Shown one piece after another: positions 55,952 through 64,000 of a stretch of 64,000 bases of DNA. This DNA is from Stenocarpella maydis (taxonomy: Eukaryota; Ascomycota; Sordariomycetes; Diaporthales; Diaporthaceae). Every line of letters starts with the position of its first letter. Positions within the stretch are counted from its first letter, which is position 1. A program made the position numbers and the translations under genes. The stretch spans positions 682,001 to 746,000 of the forward strand of contig NQMI01000002.1 in NCBI GenBank assembly GCA_002270565.1, written 5' to 3'. The notes beneath the pieces are model-generated. The model was not told the origin of the DNA, searched no databases, and saw only the letters and a list, made by a program, of their open reading frames with translations.

Positions 55952-57201
55952 ATGGCCATCCAGTCCAAGTCTGCCCCAATTGGGCCGTGGGGCAAGGCGA
56001 CTGCAGGCGCCGCGGGCGCAGTGCTCGCCAATGCCCTGGTATACCCATTGGACATGTGCGTTTCTCGTCCCGAGCCTCAAACCCCGTCATCACTCCGCAC
56101 AAACCAAACCCCTAATGCGCTCTCGCGGTCTGCAGAGTCAAGACTAGAATCCAAGTCCAAGAAGTGCGCAAGCCCGGCGAAACCCCCGACCCGACCTCCG
56201 TCACGCCCCACTACACGTCCACCTGGGATGCCCTCGGCAAGATGTTCGACGAGGAGGGCCTCGGCGGCCTGTATGCCGGCATGAGCGGCTCGCTTCTCGG
56301 CGTCGCGTCCACCAACTTCGCCTACTTCTACTGGTACAGCACCGTCCGGACGCTCTACTTCAAGAGCGCCAAGGTCACGGCCCCGCCGTCCACCGCCGTC
56401 GAGCTGGCCCTCGGTGCCGTCGCCGGCGCCCTGGCCCAGCTCTTCACCATCCCCGTCGCCGTGGTCACCACGCGGCAGCAGACGCAGAGCAAGGCGGAGA
56501 GGAAGGGCATGTTGGAGACGGCCAGGGAGGTCATCGACGGCCCGGACGGCGTGACGGGCCTGTGGAGGGGCCTCAAGGCCAGCCTGGTGCTGGTGGTCAA
56601 CCCGTCCATCACCTACGGTGCCTATGAGAGGTTAAAGCCGCTGCTGTTCCCCGGCGGCAAGCCGTTGAGCGCCTGGCAGGCCTTTGGTGAGCCTTCCCCG
56701 TGCAAGCTAGTGTATGCTGTGATCTCTAGATACCGTATCTTTGTGCTGACTGACCATGTGTCACAGTCTTGGGAGCTCTTTCCAAGGCATTGGCAACCGT
56801 TGCTACGCAGCCACTCATCGTCGCTAAGGTCGGGCTGCAGTCCAACCCCCCACCGTCGAGGAAGGGCAAGCCCTTCAAGAGTTTTGGCGAGGTAATGCAG
56901 TTCATTATCAAGAACGAGGGTCCTCTGGGACTGTTCAAGGGCATCGGACCCCAGATCTTGAAGGGAATCCTAGTGCAAGGTATTCTGATGACGACGAAAG
57001 AACGGTAAGCCGTGTCCAGAACGCAAAGCCCGAAGCCCAAATAGACAGAGTCTTGGTGTGCTAATCTATCTGCTCCCTAGTGTCGAAATCATGTTCATCC
57101 TCTTCATCCGCTACCTGCAGAAGCTGCGGTCGCAGCAGCTGGCGAAGGCTGCACAGCTGGTCGCTGCAGGGAATGCCACGGCTCCGATCACAACAAAATA
57201 G
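55952..57201 (+). CDS. ant1: Peroxisomal adenine nucleotide carrier (ANT1/PMP47 type)
   Basis: Mitochondrial-carrier-family protein that in yeast exchanges ATP and AMP across the peroxisomal membrane to support fatty-acid activation. Exons are 55952-56055, 56136-56686, 56767-57004 and 57081-57201, giving 337 residues with all phases consistent. Three carrier repeats are seen: GAVLANALVYPLDIVKTRIQ; GAVAGALAQLFTIPVAVVTT with RQQTQ; and ALSKALATVATQPLIVAKVG. Each is followed by the usual second-helix part (GGLYAGMSGSLLG, GLWRGLKASLVLV, GLFKGIGPQILKG). The YPLDIVKTRIQ signature is split by intron 1. The second repeat has IPVAVVTTRQQ, as I recall for PMP47 proteins, which favours the peroxisomal subfamily over mitochondrial ones. 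Confidence 0.87.
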
Positions 57202-57756
57202 ATTCGTCAAAATACATGTTCCTTTGGCATGAGCGTTCTTGGTTTTCTCTCGGGGGTTGTCTCTCAAAAAGGGTCAGGCTTCAGTTGGTCCGACACGACT
57301 TTAGAAAGGCTCTTTCTTTAGGCATTTCGACTCTTGAAGGGATTCCATTTCAGTATCATGGTTTCTGGGAGTTGCAAGCCGGCACGGCACATCAAAGACT
57401 GGTAACTGGCTAGAAGAGCAACGCAGGAATATGCGTGATGCACTAAATAGTATTTATTTATCCTGGTCTTCCGAGTACATAAATGCGGACAATGATTCAA
57501 TAAATCTCACTCATTCAATGCGTTCGAAGTCGAGCTAGGGAGAGGGTTAGGGTTGTAATATACAGGAACTCCCTGCTGGGGCTCGTGTGCCTGACGGAGC
57601 AAAACGGTCACTTTAACGGAAGTCTCCGATTTTCACTGGTTGGCCACAGACACACACAAACCTCCCAAAACTCTGCAGCCCGCGCCGAAATTATCCAAAC
57701 ATCACCACCACCATTGACCTACCGACGAACCCCCGTATCGCGGCAAATCAGTCACA
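57202..57756. promoter_or_regulatory. Intergenic region, carrier 3' flank and rpl29 promoter
   Basis: 555 bases. It contains GGGTTAGGGTT at about 57545-57555, as expected by chance or for a ribosomal-protein promoter element. No other gene was recognised. Confidence 0.4.
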
Positions 57757-58273
57757 ATGGCCAGTATGTCGAACTGCTTACCCTCGAACGATGCGATGCT
57801 CGATCTCTAGATTACTGACGGCTTTTCGCAAATAGAGTCGAAGAACTCGTCCCAGCACAACCAGAACAAGAAGGCTCACCGTAACGGGTACGTTGGACCG
57901 CACCAGCGAAGCACCTCAACCTCCTCCCACAAAAGACCACATCACAACATGAGGACGACGGAAGGTCATGGAAATGATGGTGCACCTTTTTCCCTGAAGC
58001 CTGGCTGCCATACTGATGGAAGATGTTTGCAAATAGCATCAAGAAGCCTAAGACCAACCGTTACCCCTCCCTGAAGGGTACCGACCCCAAGTTCCGACGA
58101 AACCACAGATATGCCCTGCACGGCACCATGCGGGCTCTGGTGAGCAACCCCCCCCCCGGCACTGGCACCCGAAATGCCCCCCACGGCGTGGGATCCGTGG
58201 TGATCGCCGGCGAGAGTGAAGCTGACAACCATTGCAGAAGGAGAAGGCGGAGGGCAAGCGTGAGACGGTCTAG
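57757..58273 (+). CDS. rpl29: 60S ribosomal protein L29 (eL29)
   Basis: Small basic protein of the large ribosomal subunit. Exons are 57757-57763, 57836-57887, 58037-58139 and 58238-58273, giving 65 residues. The first exon is seven bases (ATG GCC A). The joined protein begins MAKSKNSSQHNQNKKAHRNG and continues IKKPKTNRYPSLKGTDPKF, then RRNHRYALHGTMRALK, and ends EGKRETV. This is the family sequence pattern over its full length. Introns are 72, 149 and 98 bases. High intron density in a very short gene is normal for mould ribosomal proteins. The gene would be missed by any single-frame search. Confidence 0.95.
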
Positions 58274-61200
58274 GGGAAACGGGACGAACCACAAAATCGA
58301 AACCGACATAACTTAGATTCTCGATGACGAAGGGGATTTAGCTTGCGCGAGGGGGCATCATACCATCATGACGGTTCGGGCACAAACTACAGGGGCGTCT
58401 CTTGTGCTTATACACCACCCAGGCTCTGCGCATCACGGCTAGGATGCCACCACGGCCCGCCGTGACTGCCCAAATTCGAAGGCATCAACGACATGCGTCC
58501 GTGCATCGCGCCCAGGTCTCTTGTGCTCGCTCGCTCCCGGGTGACATGCTCCTCCATCCGAGCCCTGGCCGCCGGCTCAACGAGCAAACCTCTCGAGCCT
58601 GTGGCCCCGGATGGAGACGATGTTAAATGACCACGGCTGCCATCCTCCCTGGAGTACCCTTCCAACCAACCCCCCCCCCCCNCCCCCGAACATGACAACC
58701 CCCCCAATCAGAACGGCATTAGTGTGTACAGCATTGAACTTATACTCCATGTTCAAAATGACTGAAGGATTTTATCGTGCCAAGATCGATCTCTTGCCTG
58801 TCTATTACCAAAGGCCTGTGCATCGTCGCTGCTCAAGCGGTTCATGGCCCATGAAAGACTGGCTACACATCTACATCTAGATGGCGAATATTTCCATCTC
58901 GCCCGGGACGGGCCACCCCTTCTTGTCCTGTCTGACGTTCGCCTGGCGACTCGGCGTATCCGGTCCAAGACATGTGTTTGGGGAATGTCGGGCGGGCGGA
59001 GCTATTCCTCGCCTAGCTGGACTTGTGGTGCCTCGCTCGCGAGCTTGCTGTGCCTCATTCGCGAGGCGGCGAGACATTATATCCGAATCTGAGTCGAGGA
59101 AGCCCACTCCATTTTAACGTGGCTGAATATATATGCACCATGTCTTGAGTTCACTGAGTACTATCAGCAGTCTGCAGTGATTATTTGGATGTCCAGTGGT
59201 GTTCATCGAGCCTCACGTAGGGCTTCTCGCGACGCGCATTCAGCAGGTATCTGAAACGTGGTCCTCGAACGGCTGGCTACCCATCACCTCTGTCCGCCGA
59301 GTACTAATCCGCCTCGGGTCGAGTTTTGAATGACACAGAAGGTTTCCCTCGAATCGTGCTTAGGGATCTAGACCATGCCCTGAATTAGAATGATTTGCAG
59401 TTCTTTTATTTTATTCTTCTGTTTGTTCGCCCGAGCGTTCCGGGACACCGGGCAACTTGTGGCCATCACAGAGACAGGCACAGCCCGCAGTGGGCGATGG
59501 TTTCCAGGGACTGTTGTGTGCTATGTTTAGCAATACTTTTGTGGTGGGAGCAAAAGGCCCGGGGAGCAAAGGGTGCGGGCAGGCCGGTGGTGTTACGGCA
59601 GTCCTAGATTGGCTTTGTTCGTAGGGGATTTTGTGGGGCCAGGCCGCATGGCATTGGACCGACCAAACGGAGCTCGTGTGCGATGCTCTGATGGATCCGA
59701 AGTGAGATTTCAGGAGCTGAGTATATTTTCAACCCATAGCAAGCTGGTCTCTGGTGACAGAGTACAGGAGGATTGCCCCGTCTCCGGGAATGATGTGCCC
59801 GGTGGTCAGGCGAGAGGGGCATGAAGCCGACGGCTTACTTGCTAGTGTAACTAGGTATGTAGACATATGTGGCCGTAGTCTGTCTCTCCCACTCTATGCG
59901 AGTCGAGGCTAGCGGCATCTGCTGCTACGCTGCACAATGACTCGCAGCGGGCTGCACGGGCGCTCCTGAATCGATCAACAAACCAGTCCCCCAGGTTTCT
60001 TGAAGCGAATAGGCGTCCCAAGCCGTCGTCGCCTTCGGCCTCCTCAAAGGTAATAAGGTGTGTGTCTTGTGTGGGAGGGATTTCTTGGGGGTTTCTGAGG
60101 CTAGCCGCAGGCGGCCCTGGCAGCCCAGGTCTCATATTGCCCACCCAGCCGGCGCTAGTGGGGCCCTCTTGCAGAACACCCAGGTGCCACATGCAGCACG
60201 AGGGCGGGCCCAGGTGCCAGGTACCGTCAACCGTACTGCTCAAATCCGAGTGGCTCATCCATGTTCACTGCACACCTCTTTAGCAGCCAGTCTCAGTCGT
60301 CCGCTGTTTACATCTTGTTGAAATTATCATCATCCTCGCCAGCACAATCAACACCATCATTAGCAACTCAATTACATCATCACCTGTTCAACTCTTGCCT
60401 GCAATCGATAATCACGAGCAGCAACTTCTGACAGCAAACGAGGCGAGCGAGAGATACAGAGAAAGCGAGAGAGGAGAAGTCCATGGGCACGTCCAACTCG
60501 GCCGGTTGCCTTGCATCTTCGTCCTGGTTATCTGTCCTCTTGATCAACTAACTTCATCCCATCTGTGAGTCAAGGAACTTTGAGAGTAGTAAGCTCTTGG
60601 ATCCTGTCCATTCCTCATTCCCTTCCCGTCCCTTGCGCACAGAACACAGGACACACAGAGGGTTTTTAAAAGGCTTCTTCGGCATGCAACTTCTCCTTCC
60701 CATCTGGGGCCACCTTGCTGGTGGGGCGACACTCTACTCCCAGACAGCCTTCTAACGCTGTTGTCTCCTTTCTCATTCCCTCATCCTCGCCTTGTTCGGT
60801 TGCTATCCACGCCGGGCGAGCTACCGTGTGATCACATCGCATCCATCACGAATGTTACCTTGGTGTCGATCCTCTCTCGCCCGAGCACCGTAGGAAAATC
60901 CCGTGTGTCGCCCTCCCCCCCGAGCAGCCCAGAGTCATCTCAACTTTGTTGCTTCCCGCCCCCTTGCCTTCATCCCTTCAACAGAAACCTTAATGCACAT
61001 GTGCAGCTGCTGCCAATATAAACTCCACGGGCAAACTATCCTCGTCTCTTCTGGCTGGCTTCTGCTGCTGCATGTGGCCTGCAGTCGAGCTGCAAGTGCT
61101 TCCGAGGCTTCTTTTCTAGCCAGCACTCTGCACTCTGCCCGGCCGATCTCAACCCTCACCTGACCTGCCTTTCTCTTCTGCCCAGCCCTGTCATCATCGT

Positions 61201-62152
61201 CGCTGTCTTCTTCTTCGCCGCCGCACATCAGACCCACCCTTGGCGCGGGATCCACGGCACACCAGTTGACGCCCCCAATCCATTTACAGAACGGCCGCCT
61301 CTTAGAGCAGCCCCAACGCACTCACTAGCCCAGCCGATTCGCTGACACGCCAATCCTGCAGCCCTCCAGGCCTTCCCAGTATTTCATACTAGACCACCCG
61401 AACCCCTTATTCCCCCACCCCCAAATACCTGCTCGCCACAACCCCAACTAATAAGTCGTGCCCGGTCGTCTTTCGACTCGACTCGACTCGTCTCAGCCCA
61501 GCTCGTTTCGACCTGACCTCAACTCCTCTTTTTCGACATCTCCTTTGAGGTCAGCCGGTCACTGCAGGAGCCTGACGATTAAAGTGCCTCATCTCTTTGT
61601 CTTCCACTTCGTGAGTCACTTTCATCGGCCGACAGCCCTTTTTAATCCTGCAAACGACAAGAGCCGAAGCCGCACCGCAGCAGCCTGCGCCAGAAAGCCG
61701 AGCGGGCAAGCGGGCAAGCAACCCTGCCTTGAGCGACCGAGGCAAGCCTGCAAGCCTGAGCCGAAGCCCCACCCGCATCGTAATATCTATTCCCAGAACG
61801 AAAGGAAGAAAGAGAGCACTCTCCCAAACCCTCTGTCCCCTTTTAGCATAGGCGCACGGTTTTAGGGGGAGCTGTCAGGTCCAAAAATCTACGAAACGCT
61901 ACACTGCTCGTCACGGGCCACCCGTTGCCCCCGACGCCTCCATCCGAGTCCTCGAACAGCCTCCCGTTCTTGTTTCAGGTCCCATGCGACACGGCCCTGT
62001 CCACTCGCAGACCGGCAGGCCAGCACTCTGGACTCACTTTTAATACAACCACGTTACCCATCTTTCACTTCAAGGTCTCCGCTCCCATCGAGTACCTGTC
62101 TCGGCTACCACCCATCGACCCGACACAGCCTTTGTTGATTGGTTAGCTCACA
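58274..62152 (+). promoter_or_regulatory. Long region upstream of vts1
   Basis: About 3.9 kb without recognisable genes. The first part (58274-60300) has a C-run with one undetermined base (N at 58682). The second part (60300-62150) is rich in C and T on the plus strand, with ACTCGACTCGACTCG near 61473, and resembles a long promoter and 5' leader. Small upstream ORFs would be present if transcribed. Confidence 0.45.
58670..58687. repeat. C homopolymer with one undetermined base
   Basis: Twelve C, then N at 58682, then five C. It marks an unresolved homopolymer length in the assembly, in non-coding DNA. Confidence 0.9.
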
Positions 62153-64000
62153 ATGTCCAACATCATGAGCAACCGCAACAGCACCCCCGAGGCTGGCAAC
62201 GCCTCCTCCCTCCGGCCCCCCTCCTCCAGGGCTATCGGCGCCGGCCATCAGCTCCGTGCCTCTGCCGACATGGCCTCCCTCACCGGCACGCCGCAGTCCA
62301 AGCAGATCCGCCCAAGCTCTGACTTTTTCGGCCAGCCCCAGCACGGACAGGGCCAGGCCCAGGGCGAGCTCGACCCCCAGGACAAGCTGGCCCAGCAGTG
62401 GATCGCCGACATCGACCAGTATGAGACCACTCTGGAGGAGATGGCAGCCGCAACGCTGGACCAGGACTTCAAGGATGAACTGAGTGCTATTGAACAGTGG
62501 TTTCGGGTCCTGAGCGAGGCCGAGCGTACTGCCGCTCTGTACGCATTGCTTCAGCAGACCACCCAGGTGCAGATTCGCTTCTTCATCCAGGTCCTGCAGC
62601 AGATGGGCAAGGGGCACCCCATGTCGGGCGTGCTGTCGCCTGCAAACTTTGACAAAGGCAAGGCCTCCGACCGCATGACCAGGTGTGACACAGCCAGCTG
62701 ACAGGTTGAGAAGCAGACCCACTTTCGAGCCGGCTCAGCGACGCCATGGGCAAGCTGAGCGTCGACTCTGCCAGGAACTCCCTCGCCCGCGCGCCCTCCA
62801 CCAACAAGCGCCAGTCGGGCCTCGATTCAAGCACTATCAATGCGATGTTCCCTGATGCCGCCGCTGCTATTGCCACCGAGAAGGCCAAGTACACGCAGTC
62901 CACGGGCACTGCCCCTCCCTCCAATCGAAACAGCACTGTCGACAACCGATCCTCCCTCGTCGCGCCGACAATCTCGGCGCCCGATGACTCTAATGGCCAG
63001 AGCCCGTCTCCGTGGGGCCAAGACCAGAGACCCAAGTCATCCACTGGGCAGACGCCAATGGGACAGTTCGTCCAGCCTCCTCCGTCGGCAGGGCTACGCT
63101 CTCCCCGGCCGCCGCAGATCTCAGGCAGCCAGCAGATCAAGAGTCAGACAGTCACCACCGGCGGCGACAAACAAGCCGGTGACCTTCCTCTGCTCTCGCC
63201 GTACGGTCCCGGCGGTGGGAACTGGGCCTCCATGGTGAACACCCCCATGGTTGCCAATTTCAACCCCCAACAGCAGGGTAACAACCAGGCTGATATGGTT
63301 GCCAACGCCACGGCGATGAAGCTGGCTGCGCTGTCTACGGTAAACAATCGCTTTGCACTCGATGACGTGCGCAAGTACCGCCGTGCTCGATCCAACGATG
63401 CCCCCGGCGCCCCGCTGTCGCCCCTCCCACCGGGAATGGGCATGCCTGGCCAGTTGAACATTGTTATGAGCAATGAGCGCGGACAAGTCCTGACACCTGA
63501 GCAAGTGATGGCCATCCAGCAGCACCAGCAGCAGCTCGTGGGTGACAGGTCGCGACCCAACTCTCCCGGCATCGCGATGCAGGGCGGGTTCCAGCCCATG
63601 GGCAGCTTCGCCTCCCCGCAGGCCAACGGTTTTCTCAACCCATACGGCACTCCCTCGCCACTGCTCAACAACGGCATGGGTTCCCTGAACCTTGGGGGGA
63701 TGGGTATGGGGATGGGGGGACCCCACGAGGGCTATCTGTCGGACCATTCGGACATGAACCGGGGTCGCTCTCCGCGCGGTCGTAGGGGGACTAGCAAGCC
63801 CCCGGAGGACCCGACCGATCCGACCCTGCTGCAGGACATTCCAGCTTGGCTGCGCAGCCTCCGCCTGCACAAGTACACGGATAACCTTAAGGACCTGAAG
63901 TGGACTGAGCTGGTTGAGCTGGACGATGCACAGCTCGAGGCTCGTGGTGTCAACGCACTCGGTGCCAGAAGAAAGATGCTCAAGGTATTCGAACAAGTTA
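62153..64000 (+). CDS. vts1: VTS1 RNA-binding SAM-domain protein, 3' end cut by the window
   Basis: VTS1 (Smaug relative) binds stem-loop RNA through its SAM domain and recruits deadenylases for mRNA decay. Exon 1 is 62153-62657 and exon 2 runs from 62717 to the window edge, 596 residues so far. The intron 62658-62716 has a GC donor (AAAG-GCAAGG) and CAG acceptor with a CTGAC branch point; only this choice gives [21 protein letters not shown]. The N-terminal helical domain is at about residues 75-155 ([20 protein letters not shown] and the [19 protein letters not shown] region). A long Ser/Pro/Gln/Gly/Met linker follows. The SAM domain begins near residue 540 ([40 protein letters not shown]) and is nearly complete. 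Confidence 0.93.

Noticed and set aside
57543..57556. Telomere-like GGGTTAGGGTT
   Set aside because: Only about two units; too short for an interstitial telomere and common by chance.
1..64000. Secondary-metabolite or other functional gene cluster
   Set aside because: No polyketide synthase, peptide synthetase, terpene cyclase or P450 is visible; neighbouring genes have unrelated housekeeping roles.
1..64000. CRISPR array, phage or bacterial-type operon
   Set aside because: The window is eukaryotic, with spliceosomal introns throughout; no regularly spaced repeats were seen.

Overview
This window is nuclear DNA of a filamentous ascomycete (Pezizomycotina, most likely a Sordariomycete). The evidence is dense intron-containing genes on both strands, short introns (about 50-150 bases) with GT..AG ends and CTGAC/CTAAC-like branch points, GC-rich codon use, and proteins typical of moulds (PalB calpain, a Rhf1/Ypp1-type TPR protein, a DUF2985-type membrane protein, VTS1). 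The species assignment is inference; I could run no search. Exon coordinates were built by hand from splice signals, reading-frame phase and recalled family patterns.

Layout. 1-401 (-): 5' end of glutamate 5-kinase, cut by the window. 1214-2164 (+): ATP23 protease. 2531-3977 (-): Aurora kinase. 5450-6439 (+): TIP41. 7245-9056 (-): disordered nuclear-type protein of unknown family. 9594-13289 (-): YPP1/TTC7-like TPR protein. 14473-16861 (+): RIX1. 17532-18446 (-): WW-domain protein. 19392-20708 (+): short-chain dehydrogenase broken by one in-frame stop. 21742-22180 (+): Yippee-like protein. 23208-24730 (+): SLC35F6-like transporter. 25460-26911 (-): DUF2985-type membrane protein. 28208-28681 (+): SEN15. 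28832-30438 (-): eight-exon zinc alcohol dehydrogenase. 31190-34842 (-): sixteen-exon secreted subtilisin-like protease. 38166-40149 (+): secreted type-B carboxylesterase. 40150-48863: gene-poor, low-complexity stretch. 48864-50457 (+): C2H2 zinc-finger protein. 51530-54581 (-): PalB/RIM13 calpain. 55952-57201 (+): peroxisomal carrier of the ANT1/PMP47 type. 57757-58273 (+): ribosomal protein L29. 62153 to window end (+): VTS1, cut before its 3' end.

Most genes are conserved housekeeping or signalling genes with unrelated jobs: proline synthesis, mitochondrial proteolysis, mitosis, TOR signalling, ribosome assembly, tRNA splicing, pH signalling and mRNA decay. There is no operon, no biosynthetic cluster and no CRISPR. 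The accessory part is 28.8-48.8 kb. There, two secreted hydrolases point away from each other across a 3.3 kb spacer containing a very AT-rich patch, followed by a long region without recognisable genes.

I found no convincing new biological system. The most useful observations are: the single nonsense codon in an otherwise fully spliceable dehydrogenase; GC-AG introns in VTS1 (well supported by frame) and possibly in the dehydrogenase; short internal repeats in the Aurora kinase tail and in the unknown 603-residue protein; a small inverted repeat between YPP1 and RIX1; and several homopolymer or low-complexity spots that may be assembly problems.
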